A stretch of DNA of 64,000 nt from Exobacillus caeni (GTDB lineage: Bacteria > Bacillota > Bacilli > Bacillales > Guptibacillaceae). The position numbers and the translations under genes were made by a program. Under the pieces are notes generated by a model that saw only the letters and a list, made by a program, of their open reading frames with translations, searched no databases and was not told the origin of the DNA. This document shows positions 1-9,488 of this stretch, piece by piece. Within the stretch, counting starts at the first letter, position 1; the number at the start of each line of letters is the position of its first letter. The stretch covers positions 32,594 through 96,593 of the forward strand of contig NZ_SWLG01000015.1 in assembly GCF_005747095.1 (NCBI RefSeq), given 5' to 3'.

Positions 1-752
1 TTAAGTACGGATTGAACAATATAAGAAACATAGTTTTCTTGAATCTCAAGGCTTTCTTCATGCTCCACAAAAGCCATCTCAGGCTCGATCATCCAGAATT
101 CGATCAGATGGCGGCGGGTTTTTGACTTTTCAGCGCGGAAAGTCGGACCGAAAGAAAAAACTCTTCCAAAAGCCATAGCAGCTGCTTCCATATAAAGTTG
201 TCCACTTTGAGATAAGTATGCATCTTCATCAAAATATTTAGTATGGAACAAATCGGTAGTACCTTCTGCAGAGCTGCCAGTTAAAATAGGCGGGTCAATC
301 TTAACAAACCCGTTATCATTAAAGAACTCATATGTTGCACGGATAATTTCGTTTCTGACCCTCATCACTGCATGCTGTCTTTTTGAGCGCAGCCAAAGAT
401 GGCGATTATCCATCAAGAATTCTGTTCCATGTTCTTTAGGAGTGATCGGGTAATCAACAGCCTGATGGATCAGTTCAACATCCGTAACGGTTAGCTCAAC
501 CCCCGTCTGGGACCGGTCATCTTCTCGAACCACTCCAGTTACATAAACAGAGGATTCTTGCGTCAAACCCTTAGCAGTTTCCCATGTTTCTTCAGACACT
601 TCTTTTTTTACTGCTACTCCTTGAACAAATCCAGTTCCGTCACGCAACTGCAAAAATTGGATTTTTCCGCTTGATCTTTTATTGTTTAACCAGGCTCCGA
701 TTTTAACAGTCTGGCCAACATGTTCATTTAATTTAGAAATTGTAGTTTTCAA
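1..752 (-). CDS. asnS: Asparaginyl-tRNA synthetase, N-terminal 250 residues (partial at window edge)
   Basis: Class II aminoacyl-tRNA synthetase that charges tRNA-Asn. The visible part holds the N-terminal OB-fold anticodon-binding domain ([21 protein letters not shown], about residues 19-39) and the start of the catalytic domain, including motif 2 around [20 protein letters not shown]. The gene runs off the left edge, so the C-terminal catalytic core is missing only because of the window. The start is a TTG at 752 with a GGAGGGAA ribosome site 5-12 bases upstream; the family's usual beginning (MKTTI-like) matches exactly there. It lies downstream of aspB, as in B. subtilis, and has its own promoter. 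Confidence 0.93.
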   Translation of the reverse strand, partial: MKTTISKLNEHVGQTVKIGAWLNNKRSSGKIQFLQLRDGTGFVQGVAVKKEVSEETWETAKGLTQESSVYVTGVVREDDRSQTGVELTVTDVELIHQAVDYPITPKEHGTEFLMDNRHLWLRSKRQHAVMRVRNEIIRATYEFFNDNGFVKIDPPILTGSSAEGTTDLFHTKYFDEDAYLSQSGQLYMEAAAMAFGRVFSFGPTFRAEKSKTRRHLIEFWMIEPEMAFVEHEESLEIQENYVSYIVQSVL

Positions 753-790
753 CGTGCTTCCCTCCAACTTTACACTTATGTATGGATTTC

Positions 791-819
791 ATTATACATT
801 TCTTTTGTTTTTGCAACAA
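791..819 (-). promoter_or_regulatory. Sigma-A promoter for asnS
   Basis: On the minus strand a TTGTTG -35 (814-819) and a perfect TATAAT -10 (791-796) are separated by 17 bases and lie about 40 bases before the asnS start. The -35 is a weak match; the -10 and spacing are ideal. Confidence 0.6.
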
Positions 820-854
820 CCGGAGAGACTACTTCCTTGTTTCTCCGGTTGTTT
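813..854. terminator. Hairpin between aspB and asnS
   Basis: A 12-bp perfect stem (AACAACCGGAGA / TCTCCGGTTGTT) lies between the two genes. It is followed by a short T-rich stretch on the plus strand but only by GCAAAAAC on the minus strand, so termination of aspB transcripts would be inefficient. It partly overlaps the asnS promoter. Confidence 0.4.
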
Positions 855-881
855 TAGACTGCGCTTGTAAACAGAGCGTTT

Positions 882-2069
882 TTAAGATGACTTTTTAGCG
901 ATGAACTGATCGATTCGTTCAAGCGCTTCTAATATCGTATCCAGTGAGGTTGCATAGGAAAGACGTACATTTTCCGGTGAACCAAACCCGGAGCCGGGAA
1001 CGATCGCAACCTTTTCTTCTTCCAGTAAAGCTTTAACAAAATCGTCCACTGAATCATAGCCAGTCATTTCTGCTGCTTTTTTTGCATTTGGGAATAAATA
1101 GAAAGCTCCGCTTGGCTTTACACATGACAGACCAGGTATTTGTACCAGCCGGTCGTATACTTTATTTAAGCGTTCTTCAAATGCCTGGCGCATCTCTTCA
1201 ACAGGATCTTGAGTACCATCATACGCGGCGATTGCCCCGTATTGTGCGATAGAAGTAGGATTAGAAGTCGAATGGCTTGCCAGGTTCGTCATCGCTTTTA
1301 TAATGCGTTTGTCTCCGGCAGCATAGCCAATTCTCCAGCCTGTCATACTGTGGGACTTTGAAACACCATTAATAATAACCGTCTGTTTTTTCAGCTTTTC
1401 AGAAAGTTGAGCGATCGAAGTAAAGGTAGCATCACCGTAGACAAGCTTTTCATAAATTTCATCCGAAACAATTAAAAGGCCATGCTTCAAACAAACTTCA
1501 CCGATTGCCTGCAGTTCCTCTCTGGTATAAATAGAACCCGTAGGATTGCTTGGAGAGTTGAGAATGATTGCTTTTGTTTTTTGCGTAACTGCCTTTTCAA
1601 CTTGCTCAGGTGTGATTTTAAACCGGTTTTCTTCTTCACCATCAATATAAACGGGTTTTCCTCCGGCAAGCTTAACCTGTTCTGGATAACTCACCCAGTA
1701 TGGGGTTGGAACGATCACTTCATCTTCTTCATCTAACAGGACTTGAAACAGCGTATATAGCGCATGTTTTGCACCTGTGCATACGATGATTTCTTCAGGT
1801 GAATATGTAAGGCTCTGGTCCCTTTCAAATTTCCTTGCGATGCTTTGTTTTAATTCAAGTAAACCACCTGAAGGAGTATATTTTGTAAAACCCTCGTTCA
1901 TTGACTTAACCGCAGCATCAATAATATGCTGAGGAGTATTAAAATCCGGCTCGCCTGCCCCCAGCCCGATCACATCATGACCTTCCTGCTTTAATTCTTT
2001 TGCTTTTGCTGTGATCGCAAGTGTTGTTGATGGTGTTAACGCTTCTACCCTTTTTGAAAGTTGAACCAC
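882..2069 (-). CDS. aspB: Aspartate aminotransferase
   Basis: PLP-dependent fold-type I transaminase (395 aa) interconverting aspartate/2-oxoglutarate and oxaloacetate/glutamate in the cytosol. The substrate-binding motif GLGAGEPDFNTP is near residue 35, the conserved NSPSNPTG lies near 171-178, and the PLP lysine sits in NGVSKSHSMTGWRIGY near residue 238; R near residue 375 (NVRLSYATS) should bind the substrate carboxylate. Near full-length identity of pattern with B. subtilis AspB (393 aa). The start is GTG with GGAGGAATTAAC upstream. It follows ypmB closely (18-base gap) and was probably co-transcribed with ypmA-ypmB. Confidence 0.95.
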   Translation of the reverse strand: MVQLSKRVEALTPSTTLAITAKAKELKQEGHDVIGLGAGEPDFNTPQHIIDAAVKSMNEGFTKYTPSGGLLELKQSIARKFERDQSLTYSPEEIIVCTGAKHALYTLFQVLLDEEDEVIVPTPYWVSYPEQVKLAGGKPVYIDGEEENRFKITPEQVEKAVTQKTKAIILNSPSNPTGSIYTREELQAIGEVCLKHGLLIVSDEIYEKLVYGDATFTSIAQLSEKLKKQTVIINGVSKSHSMTGWRIGYAAGDKRIIKAMTNLASHSTSNPTSIAQYGAIAAYDGTQDPVEEMRQAFEERLNKVYDRLVQIPGLSCVKPSGAFYLFPNAKKAAEMTGYDSVDDFVKALLEEEKVAIVPGSGFGSPENVRLSYATSLDTILEALERIDQFIAKKSS

Positions 2070-2086
2070 GTTAATTCCTCCCTATC

Positions 2087-2581
2087 CTATTGTTTCAAAC
2101 TGTGTTTCCTCCAGTATTCTCCATTGCTGAAATTATGATAGCTAATTACATAGCGGTTGTCTTTATCAATGTAGGTGGCTTCCCAGACCAGCTTGTCTTT
2201 GCCGTCTTCATTTGTTTTAATGCCTGGCTTAATGGCTTTAATTTCTTTCGGTTGTTCTTCTTGTTTAATTTTAGTTCTAATCTCTTGTTTTGAAGCTCCG
2301 CTGCTTTTTTCACGAATCGTTATCTCTTTTCCTTCTTTTTCAGGCACCCATACATATTTTTCGGAATCATCCCGGTCTTTGCCGAGAATAACGGTGTAAG
2401 CTAAATCGCCATGAAAATGGTAAACCTCTTCAACCGATACGATATGTGCTTCGCTTCTTGCAGTTTTAATTGCCTGCTCCGTTTCCATTGACGGTTTATC
2501 AAGAATCTCAGCATATAGGACATACCCCTGCCAGATTATGAGCCCGATGAAAACAACAGCAGCGATACCAAACCAACGCAT
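2087..2581 (-). CDS. ypmB: YpmB-like membrane-anchored protein with PepSY-like/DUF5590 domain
   Basis: 164-aa protein with one N-terminal membrane segment (about residues 4-24, rich in V, I, F, G) and an extracytoplasmic region. A segment near residues 41-76 (AIKTARSEAHIVSVEEVYHFHGDLAYTVI) and a second near 110-150 resemble the repeated small domains of the YpmB family, which may inhibit or modulate secreted peptidases; that role is not established. Its place between ypmA and aspB is the same as in B. subtilis. The start has a good AGGGGA site. Confidence 0.85.
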   Translation of the reverse strand: MRWFGIAAVVFIGLIIWQGYVLYAEILDKPSMETEQAIKTARSEAHIVSVEEVYHFHGDLAYTVILGKDRDDSEKYVWVPEKEGKEITIREKSSGASKQEIRTKIKQEEQPKEIKAIKPGIKTNEDGKDKLVWEATYIDKDNRYVISYHNFSNGEYWRKHSLKQ

Positions 2582-2592
2582 ATTATTTTCCC

Positions 2593-2763
2593 CTATGTTC
2601 TATAAATAGTAAATACCATCGTTTCGTCATCTTCTTCATCTAGCGCAAGCCCAAACATTAAATCCTGTTCTTTTAAAGTCCTATTAAGTGAATCCACAAT
2701 TTTATAAATATCTAATGATTTTTGTACTTTTACAGTGGATAAGACCTCGATTTTGCTATCCAT
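2593..2763 (-). CDS. ypmA: Small conserved protein YpmA
   Basis: 56-aa protein of unknown function, acidic at the C-terminal half (LDEEDDETMVFTIYRT). Length and position next to ypmB match B. subtilis YpmA. The reading frame stays open further upstream, but the start chosen (MDSKIEVL) has a GGAG site 10 bases before it and fits the family length, while the longer version would add Cys- and Gly-rich sequence unlike any family member. Confidence 0.82.
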   Translation of the reverse strand: MDSKIEVLSTVKVQKSLDIYKIVDSLNRTLKEQDLMFGLALDEEDDETMVFTIYRT

Positions 2764-3070
2764 TTCTCCACACTCCTTTAGTTCTCGGTTTCTGCTATTC
2801 CACGATGTCCTTTTCCAGGATATACGCCCCTTTTTAATAGAAGTACTTCCTTCTACGCAAAATTTTGCTAAACATACTCCTGCATGATTAGGACAAAATA
2901 GAAATACCGCAACAGCGGGGCCATCCCCGTGTCCGCAGGTAAAAAAACTTCCCCACTTCCAACACATACCTGTATCCCTTTCCGGATACAGGTATTCATT
3001 TTAAACACTAACTTTAATTTTAAATAATTAAGAAAAATTCGCAACTGGATAAAAGAAGAAAAAGATAACA
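2764..3070. other. Gene-free stretch before ypmA
   Basis: About 300 bases with no convincing gene. It holds a GC-rich small inverted repeat (CGGGGATGGCCCCG, near 2915-2930 on the minus strand) and a strong 12-bp stem around 2986-2998 with the arms ATACCTGTATCC and GGATACAGGTAT. Neither is followed by a good T-run on the minus strand. A ypmA promoter should lie here but no clear -35/-10 pair was found. Confidence 0.4.
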
Positions 3071-3098
3071 AACACCTGGCAAAATGCTGGGGTGTTAC
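3071..3098 (-). terminator. Probable terminator of the MBL-fold protein gene
   Basis: An imperfect hairpin with arms AACACC-CCAGC and GCCAGG-TGTT ends in TTGTTATCTTTTT on the minus strand and overlaps the gene's stop codon region. Confidence 0.5.
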
Positions 3099-3946
3099 GG
3101 ATAAACTCTTTTTCTTTTTGTCGGCACTGTAAAAACCTTGTACGTTTCTTCATCCATTTTTATGGTTACGCTTCCCATCCTATAGGTGTTGTAAACGTCT
3201 GTCCAGCTTTCAAGCAGCCTTTCCATAACTTGATCGTTCGGCATTTCTTTTTTCTTCTTAAAAATAATCGCCACCTGAGGATCGACTGCTTCCAAAAATG
3301 GCTGGGTCGTTCCAGAGCCGCTTCCAAAGTCCGCTACCTTAAGTAGAGCTGATTTTATATTCTCTTCATCTTTTAGCTTTTCCTCGACTATTTTGTCTGC
3401 AAAACCCATATAAAGCATCCGGTGTTTTCCGTATTGAAATGATAATACAGATTGGCCATTTTCAGAAACATAGAAACTGCTGGCTTTTAAACCGGGAAAC
3501 AGGTCAAAAGGCTTTTTTACCTCAAAAGTCGCTATTTTTGTTTCAGGCTCGGGTGAATAAGATCGAAGCTGCTTTTTTAAATGTTCAGGCCCTAATAACG
3601 TACCAACAGAGAATTGCTCAATAATCCTTTTAATGTTGCCAGTATAAAGGGGGTCGAAATTGCTGAAGAGGAGCCAATCAACTTTCTTGATACCGTACAT
3701 TTTTAGCCTGCTTATTAGCTCTTCCCCGGCTGACGGAGCCCCTGTGTTGATCAAGACCGTTTCCCCTGTTTGATTTTGCAGCAGGGTTGCCTCTCCGTCA
3801 CTAAGATCAAAAAAGGTAATTGCTATTTCGTTTTTATTCAGGTTGAGGTTAATGTTCTCCACATCAGCCTCCCTGGCAAGTACTTGGTTAACACCGATAA
3901 AAACGGTTAACAGCAGTAAGCTGAACAACAAGATCGCTCTTGGCAT
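3095..3946 (-). CDS. Secreted metallo-beta-lactamase-fold protein with degenerate active site
   Basis: 283 aa. An N-terminal signal peptide (hydrophobic residues 4-23, cleavage likely after VLA near 24) precedes a domain that reads like the MBL domain of ComEC and its stand-alone relatives: FFDLSDGEATLLQNQTGETVLINTG (about 45-69) and DWLLFSNFDPLYTGNIKRII near residue 95. In active enzymes the second segment carries a His-x-His-x-Asp-His metal motif (LTHPHADHIGG-like); here no histidine remains. It may therefore be a non-catalytic secreted protein, a binding or scaffolding role being possible but unproven. It lies between dinG and ypmA; I know of no counterpart in B. subtilis at this position. 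Start supported by GGAGGGA. Confidence 0.7.
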   Translation of the reverse strand: MPRAILLFSLLLLTVFIGVNQVLAREADVENINLNLNKNEIAITFFDLSDGEATLLQNQTGETVLINTGAPSAGEELISRLKMYGIKKVDWLLFSNFDPLYTGNIKRIIEQFSVGTLLGPEHLKKQLRSYSPEPETKIATFEVKKPFDLFPGLKASSFYVSENGQSVLSFQYGKHRMLYMGFADKIVEEKLKDEENIKSALLKVADFGSGSGTTQPFLEAVDPQVAIIFKKKKEMPNDQVMERLLESWTDVYNTYRMGSVTIKMDEETYKVFTVPTKRKRVYP

Positions 3947-4000
3947 CGTTATCCCTCCAAAAACTTCATAAAGATAGTTTACGGAGAATCGCTAAAGTTA

Positions 4001-6802
4001 TCACAGCCAAATATCCAATTCATTAAGAAGGTCTTCTGTCGGCGCTTTTAAAACAGGCACTGGTGGAAGCGACTGGATGAATAATTTCCCATATCGGGTC
4101 GAAATGATTCGTCTGTCGAACACAAAAACTACGCCGCGATCTTTCTGGGTCCGCACAAGGCGGCCGAATCCCTGCTTAAAACGAATAATCGCCTGTGGAA
4201 GTGACAAATCCATAAACGGATTGCCGCCTTCCTTTTTTATCACTTCAGACCTGGATTCAAACAGCGGGTTATCGGGCGGGGAAAACGGCAACCTGACGAT
4301 AATGAGGCAGCTTAAATCTTCTCCGGGAAGATCTACTCCTTCCCAAAAGCTACTTGTGCCGAATAAAATGGCTTCATCCGTTTGCTTGAAGTTCTTTGTT
4401 AACTTCATCCTGCTCCCGCTGTCTACTCCCTGGCTAATCAAGGAAATATCATCTTCTTCAAGCAAGTTTTTGACAACAAAATGAGTCTTTTTCAGCATGT
4501 CGTATGAGGTAAACAAAACGAGCATCCTGCCCCTTGTAACCCGGGCAATACTGACTATCGCTGCAGAAATAGCCTGTACATATACATCGGAAGAAACATC
4601 TTTAATCAAAGGAAGATCAACAGGAACCATCAACCTTGCCTGTTCTTCATAATCGAAAGGAGATTCGAGTTGCTTTGTTATGGGATCAAAAGCCTCCAAT
4701 CCGAGCCTTTCCAAGATATATGAAAAAGAATTTTTAACAGATAAGGTTGCAGATGTTAACACAACGCTGTCTTTTTTCTCAAAAAACTGGTCTGCAAGCA
4801 GTTCTCCGACCTCAACAGGCTTGCTGAAAAGAAATGCCGAATTAATAGGGCCTTTCGGATCAACTTCGATCCACTTAACTTCGTTGGCATGATGTTCCAA
4901 CATCAAGTAGTTTATCTTTTCGCCTTCTTCACCAAGTGCGTTCACCATACTTTGAAAATCTGCAACAATTCCTTTTTCATCCATAGATAGATGCTCTTGC
5001 TTTTCCTCAAGTGCTTTTACAATTCCTTTTAACTGTTTAAGAATATCTCTTGTCCCAAACACAACTCGGTTTGCTGCTTCTGTGATCGCTTCCCAGTACT
5101 CCCCTTCTTCATCTGTCAACCGGTAAGAAAGCCTTCCGATCTCATTCGACCCTGACACTTTCCTTGCGGCATAACTATGAAGCATGCGGAAGGTTTCATC
5201 AATATCGGAAAGAACAACCCTGGTTTGGTCTTCTGTTACGTTCAATTGCTCTAATTCACGGAATAGGCCTTTTTCCTCCAACAGATCTTTTATTTTTACG
5301 TTTAACCCGCTGCCATCTTTTAGTCCGATCCTGTCGAACTGTTGAAGCAAAGAAAAATAATCGGTTCGTACGCCAAAATAATCCCCTACTATATCCTCAA
5401 GGTGATGAGCTTCATCCACAATCACATTGTCATATGCAGGGAGGAGCTGGTGGTTGGCAACAAGGTCTGTGAACAAAAGGGCATGGTTCGTTATGATGAT
5501 ATCCGCCTGCTGCGCTTCCCTTCTCCTTCTTTGATAAAAGCATCTGGAAAACCACGGTGATTTCTGTGTCAGCGACACATTTACGTCACTTTTTATCTGA
5601 TGCCAGAAAATTTTTCCACCAGAAGGCAAATTTAGCTCATCCACATCCCCATAATCTGTTTCTAGGAGCCAGATTAAGATCTGCGCTTTTGATAATACCG
5701 TGTCGTAGTTATTTTCTTCTGTTTGGAATAGTTGCTGTTCAAACCTACGCAAATCAATATAATTATTTCTTCCCTTTAATAACGCTGCATTGATGTCAAA
5801 TGGAAGTATTTCTTTTAACAAAGGAATATCCCGATCCAGGAGCTGTTGCTGGAGCTGTATAGTATGAGTACTAATTACAACTGGCTTTCCTGTCTTTTTG
5901 GCAAGATAAATACTTGGAAGCAAGTATGCAAGAGACTTTCCGATTCCTGTACCGGCTTCAATAATGGCATGCCTTTTTTCTTCCTGTGCTTCATTTATAG
6001 CTTTCATCATTTCTGTCTGGCCTTCACGCAGTTCGAAACCCTGCATCACAGTGGAAAGCTCTTTCATCATTTCTTCTCTTGAGGCGGTGAAATCGACCTC
6101 CAGTCTATCTCCTTTATCTTCTTTTTCTTCGTACCATTTTAGAGCAAGCTGCCTAAAAACATCGATTTCCTCTTCATCTTGTTGAAGGGAGGTCAGCTTT
6201 TTTCTTATAAGAGCAGTGATAATATGCTCGACATCACTATGAAACCTCTTTACAAGAGGTTCGAGATTTTGAAGGGTTAACAGCGGCAATGCTTCCATCT
6301 TTTTCATCAAGTAAATAAAAATCTGTGCAGTTACTTCTGCATCGCTGTCAGCTTGATGCGGATTGGCATGATCGATGGAAAGATAATCTGCCAGCTGATT
6401 TAATTTATACGCGTCTGCCCGGGGCAAAAGCATCCTTGACAGCTCTACCGTATCGATCACCGGCCCCATGAACGCTTCATAACCGCATCGTTCTAGTTCA
6501 AAGTTTAAAAAAGCCAGATCGAAGCGGACATTATGCGCGACAAGATACGCACCATCAAGCCTCTTTAATAGTTCAGGTGCTACTTCTAAAAAGTCCGGAG
6601 CATCATCAAGCACTTCTTCGCTAATCCCGGTTAACTGTTCAACGAACAAAGGGATCGGGGCAGCAGCATTAACAAAACTGGAATATCGGTCGATTATCTT
6701 GTTTTCTTCCACCACAACAGCGCCAACTTGAATAATTCTATCTCCGTTTTTGGGAGAATTGCCGGTCGCTTCTAAATCTAATATGACATAACGATTTTTC
6801 AA
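4001..6802 (-). CDS. dinG: DinG-type 3'-5' exonuclease / helicase-like protein
   Basis: About 933 aa. The N-terminal DnaQ-like exonuclease domain (DLEATG near residue 12 with the catalytic D and E; HNVRFDLAFLN near 90; HQADSDAEVT near 150) is fused to an XPD/DinG superfamily-2 helicase core: Walker A EAGTGIGKSLAYLLP near 280, DEAHHLED near 460, and FWEGVDLPGEDLS plus QGFGRLVR motifs near the C-terminus. The iron-sulfur cysteines of E. coli DinG are not obvious, as in other Gram-positive members; the B. subtilis protein (931 aa) acts as an exonuclease. A TTG at 6802 follows a GAGGTGA site with good spacing; a GTG at 6811 is the alternative start. Confidence 0.92.
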   Translation of the reverse strand: MKNRYVILDLEATGNSPKNGDRIIQVGAVVVEENKIIDRYSSFVNAAAPIPLFVEQLTGISEEVLDDAPDFLEVAPELLKRLDGAYLVAHNVRFDLAFLNFELERCGYEAFMGPVIDTVELSRMLLPRADAYKLNQLADYLSIDHANPHQADSDAEVTAQIFIYLMKKMEALPLLTLQNLEPLVKRFHSDVEHIITALIRKKLTSLQQDEEEIDVFRQLALKWYEEKEDKGDRLEVDFTASREEMMKELSTVMQGFELREGQTEMMKAINEAQEEKRHAIIEAGTGIGKSLAYLLPSIYLAKKTGKPVVISTHTIQLQQQLLDRDIPLLKEILPFDINAALLKGRNNYIDLRRFEQQLFQTEENNYDTVLSKAQILIWLLETDYGDVDELNLPSGGKIFWHQIKSDVNVSLTQKSPWFSRCFYQRRRREAQQADIIITNHALLFTDLVANHQLLPAYDNVIVDEAHHLEDIVGDYFGVRTDYFSLLQQFDRIGLKDGSGLNVKIKDLLEEKGLFRELEQLNVTEDQTRVVLSDIDETFRMLHSYAARKVSGSNEIGRLSYRLTDEEGEYWEAITEAANRVVFGTRDILKQLKGIVKALEEKQEHLSMDEKGIVADFQSMVNALGEEGEKINYLMLEHHANEVKWIEVDPKGPINSAFLFSKPVEVGELLADQFFEKKDSVVLTSATLSVKNSFSYILERLGLEAFDPITKQLESPFDYEEQARLMVPVDLPLIKDVSSDVYVQAISAAIVSIARVTRGRMLVLFTSYDMLKKTHFVVKNLLEEDDISLISQGVDSGSRMKLTKNFKQTDEAILFGTSSFWEGVDLPGEDLSCLIIVRLPFSPPDNPLFESRSEVIKKEGGNPFMDLSLPQAIIRFKQGFGRLVRTQKDRGVVFVFDRRIISTRYGKLFIQSLPPVPVLKAPTEDLLNELDIWL

Positions 6803-7043
6803 ATTGTTCACCTCAGCTTAAAACCCATTTCGTTAGGTTCTGGCAAACGGTGTAAACCATGTATGTATATAAATTGCTTAAATATACGTATCATGTTTTC
6901 TCCTACCCATTAGCTTTACCGTTTTTTTTCTATCATTCATGTTGCAACTCGCTTTTTTACTTTATCATTTTTTCTTTAAGAAAAAAACTCTTCAGAAGGT
7001 TGGAATTCCATTTTTGCTTCTTAAAAAGATTTTCCTTTATGGC

Positions 7044-7079
7044 AAAAAAGATCCCCCTGCTTTACAAAAGCGGGAGATC
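7044..7079 (-). terminator. Rho-independent terminator of the panBCD operon
   Basis: The minus strand reads a strong stem (GATCTCCCGCTTT / AAAGCAGGGGGATC) followed by TTTTTTG, just after the panD stop codon. Confidence 0.85.
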
Positions 7080-7089
7080 CAAGAAGAAT

Positions 7090-7473
7090 TTAATAAACTG
7101 TTGCCGCCGGTTCGGTTCCTAGCATCTCTACAATTTGATTGTCCTCATTCATAATAGCAACCTTTGGAACATGTACGCGAGCTTCTTCATCACTCATCAT
7201 TGCATAAGAAACAATGATGACAACATCCCCTTCCTGGACCAGACGGGCTGCTGCTCCATTAAGGCAAACCTCTCCGCTTCCTCTTCTGCCAGGAATGATA
7301 TAGGTTTCAAGGCGGGCGCCGTTATTGTTATTTACAATTTGTACTTTTTCATTCGGCAGCATATTTACTGCATCGATAATATCTTCATCGATTGTAATGC
7401 TACCAACATAGTTAAGGTTAGCCCCGGTAACACGGGCACGATGGATTTTGCCTTTCATCATAGTTCGGAACAT
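7090..7473 (-). CDS. panD: Aspartate 1-decarboxylase
   Basis: 127 aa. Pyruvoyl enzyme that makes beta-alanine from aspartate for pantothenate synthesis. The self-cleavage site Gly-Ser is in [11 protein letters not shown] (residues 24-25), giving the pyruvoyl group on the alpha chain. Conserved [15 protein letters not shown] and [10 protein letters not shown] segments follow. The start is placed at MFRTMM because AAGGAG lies 9 bases upstream and the length equals that of B. subtilis PanD; an in-frame GTG three codons earlier is too close to the ribosome site. Last gene of panBCD. Confidence 0.95.
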   Translation of the reverse strand: MFRTMMKGKIHRARVTGANLNYVGSITIDEDIIDAVNMLPNEKVQIVNNNNGARLETYIIPGRRGSGEVCLNGAAARLVQEGDVVIIVSYAMMSDEEARVHVPKVAIMNEDNQIVEMLGTEPAATVY

Positions 7474-7507
7474 TATACTCACTCCTTACGTTCTACATGC
7501 AATCTAT

Positions 7508-8353
7508 TTAAACCGTTAAAATCAAGTTATCAATCAATCTTGCCTTATTAAACTTTACCGCGATGGCGATAATGATTTTATTTTCGAGCTTTGCAACAGG
7601 CTTTAGCCCCGGATAAGATAAAATTTCAATATAATCGATTTCTCCAGAGGTTTGTTGGCTTAATATTTCTTTCACTTTGCCAAGTACCGGCTCAGGATTC
7701 CGCTCTCCGTCTTCAATCATTGATTCTGCAGTTTTCAGACTCTCAAAAAGGGCTGGTGCCTCTGCCCTTTCCTGCTCGGATAGATAGACGTTCCTTGAAC
7801 TTTTGGCAAGGCCGTCAGATTCCCTTACAGTCGCACAGGGGATGATTTCTACCGGAACGTTGAAGTCTGATACGAGGCCATCGACAACTGCCACCTGCTG
7901 AGCATCTTTTAATCCGAAGTAAATCCGGTCTGGTCCTACAATTTGAAGTAGCTTCATGACAACGGTAGCAACACCATCAAAATGGCCAGGTCTTGATGCA
8001 CCGCATAAAACGTCAACCCTGTTCATCACTGTTAACGTTGTTGTCCTTTCTTGCGGATACATTTCTTCCACAGAAGGGTAAAACAGAAAGTCGGCTCCAT
8101 GTTCTTTTGCAACCTTCTCATCACGCTCAAGATCGCGTGGATAACTGTCAAAATCCTCGTTTGGCCCAAACTGCAGCGGATTTACAAAAATGCTGACCAC
8201 GACTACATCATTTTCTTGTTTTGCCTGTTCTATTAAAGAAATATGCCCTTCATGAAGATACCCCATAGTAGGAACAAATCCGACTGACTTGCCATCGATG
8301 AATAGGTCCTTCCTCTTTTTTTGCATTTCTTTTATGGTGCTGATCACGTTCAT
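7508..8353 (-). CDS. panC: Pantothenate synthetase
   Basis: 281 aa. ATP-dependent ligase joining pantoate and beta-alanine. HIGH-like motif in [15 protein letters not shown] (about residues 27-41), [12 protein letters not shown] near 57-68, the GLKDAQQ segment near 150, and the KMSKS-like [14 protein letters not shown] near 175-190. It begins two bases after the panB stop codon and has a GGAG site inside the end of panB, so translation is probably coupled. Confidence 0.95.
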   Translation of the reverse strand: MNVISTIKEMQKKRKDLFIDGKSVGFVPTMGYLHEGHISLIEQAKQENDVVVVSIFVNPLQFGPNEDFDSYPRDLERDEKVAKEHGADFLFYPSVEEMYPQERTTTLTVMNRVDVLCGASRPGHFDGVATVVMKLLQIVGPDRIYFGLKDAQQVAVVDGLVSDFNVPVEIIPCATVRESDGLAKSSRNVYLSEQERAEAPALFESLKTAESMIEDGERNPEPVLGKVKEILSQQTSGEIDYIEILSYPGLKPVAKLENKIIIAIAVKFNKARLIDNLILTV

Positions 8354-8355
8354 TT

Positions 8356-9192
8356 CTATTCTTTGCCTCCATACACTCCCGCAAGCTGTTCTTCCTTCAT
8401 TGTAAAAGAATGTTCATCTCCAGGAAATTGAACCGCCTTCACTTCCGAAACATACTGGCCTATCGCTTCGGTAATCTCGCTCGAAATACTTGCATACTGT
8501 TTAACAAACTTAGGAACCCGGTCAACCCCGTAACCGATTAAATCATGGTATACAAGGACCTGGCCATCTGCAGCATTTCCAGCACCGATACCGATAACTG
8601 GGATAGAGAGTTCTGCTGCTACTATTTCTGTCAATTGTTTCGGAATACATTCCAGCACTAGTGAAAAAGCACCGGCTTCTTCTACCTTTTTGGCATCCTT
8701 TATCAGTTGTTCTGCGGCAGCAGAATCTTTGCCCTGTACTTTATAGCCTCCTAGGACACCGACCGACTGAGGAGTCAACCCAAGATGGCCCATCACCGGA
8801 ACTCCCGATGCTGTCAGCCTGGAAATCCGGTTGATAACATCTCCCGCACCTTCTACTTTTACTGCGTGAGCGCCAGCTTCCTGTATTAGTCTCGCAGCAT
8901 TGGCAAGGGTGTCTTCATCTGATATATGGTAAGTCATAAATGGCATATCTGTAACAACAAACGTATCATGTGCCCCTCTACGAACTGCTTTTGTGTGGAG
9001 AATCATATCCTCCAGCGTAACAGGAACGGTAGAATCGTATCCAAGCGCTACCATGCCAACAGAGTCTCCTACAAGGATCAAATCGATCCCAGCCTGTTCT
9101 GCAAGTTTTGAGGCAGGAAAATCATACGCTGTCATCATCGCTATTTTTTCTTTGGCTTGTTTCATTTTCAAAAAATCTTTTGTCGTTTTCAT
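8356..9192 (-). CDS. panB: 3-methyl-2-oxobutanoate hydroxymethyltransferase
   Basis: 278 aa. Uses 5,10-methylene-THF to make ketopantoate, the first committed step of pantothenate synthesis. TIM-barrel enzyme with the conserved [16 protein letters not shown] (residues 20-35), [15 protein letters not shown] (metal and substrate binding, near 43-57), GHLGLTPQS near 137 and [20 protein letters not shown] near 198. Start set at MKTTKDF, with AGGAGGAG upstream and a match to the B. subtilis start; the frame extends upstream into the leader without support. First gene of panBCD. Confidence 0.95.
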   Translation of the reverse strand: MKTTKDFLKMKQAKEKIAMMTAYDFPASKLAEQAGIDLILVGDSVGMVALGYDSTVPVTLEDMILHTKAVRRGAHDTFVVTDMPFMTYHISDEDTLANAARLIQEAGAHAVKVEGAGDVINRISRLTASGVPVMGHLGLTPQSVGVLGGYKVQGKDSAAAEQLIKDAKKVEEAGAFSLVLECIPKQLTEIVAAELSIPVIGIGAGNAADGQVLVYHDLIGYGVDRVPKFVKQYASISSEITEAIGQYVSEVKAVQFPGDEHSFTMKEEQLAGVYGGKE

Positions 9193-9347
9193 CTTTCTCC
9201 TCCTTTTGTTAGAGGAACATGAAACCGAATAAAAAATCCTTCTTTCCAATTATGAAGCAGCTCAAAGAAAATGTTAAAGATTCAAAAACCATAACATCTT
9301 CAGGCTTGCTTCCTGTTGAAGGAAGAAGGACGGGTGTTTTACTTTTT

Positions 9348-9438
9348 CGGTATTCATCCCTCTGTCCCAGTCCGTATTGGATCAAGGCAGACTATTTTTA
9401 AATGGCTTTAAAAGGTGCAGTTCCATTAGTGGATACCG
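9348..9438 (-). ncRNA. Structured 5' leader of panB (possible pan motif)
   Basis: The panB transcript has an untranslated leader of roughly 250 bases. Near its 5' end CGGTATCC (9431-9438) can pair with GGATgaATACCG (9348-9359), enclosing about 70 bases with further pairing potential (GTCTGCC, GGACTGGGACAGAGG). Structured pan-motif RNAs are known upstream of panB in Firmicutes; I cannot confirm the consensus by eye, so the class assignment is a suggestion. Confidence 0.35.
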
Positions 9439-9453
9439 CCCATTTCAATTTGT

Positions 9454-9462
9454 AGTATAACA
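9454..9462 (-). promoter_or_regulatory. Extended -10 promoter for panBCD
   Basis: The minus strand has TGTTATACT, a TGn-extended -10 with one mismatch to TATAAT, 250 bases before panB. No good -35 is present at 17 bases. Confidence 0.5.
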
Positions 9463-9488
9463 AAAAAATATGAAATGCGGGTCTTTTT

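Noticed and set aside
2900..2935. GGGGATGGCCCCG segment that recalls the fluoride riboswitch opening
   Set aside because: The conserved downstream parts of the fluoride aptamer are missing and ypmA is not a fluoride-related gene.
9420..9445. GGGCGGTATCC as a possible T-box antiterminator sequence before panB
   Set aside because: The consensus (GGGTGGTACCGCG-type) is not met, no specifier stem or terminator pair is visible, and panB is not a usual T-box gene.
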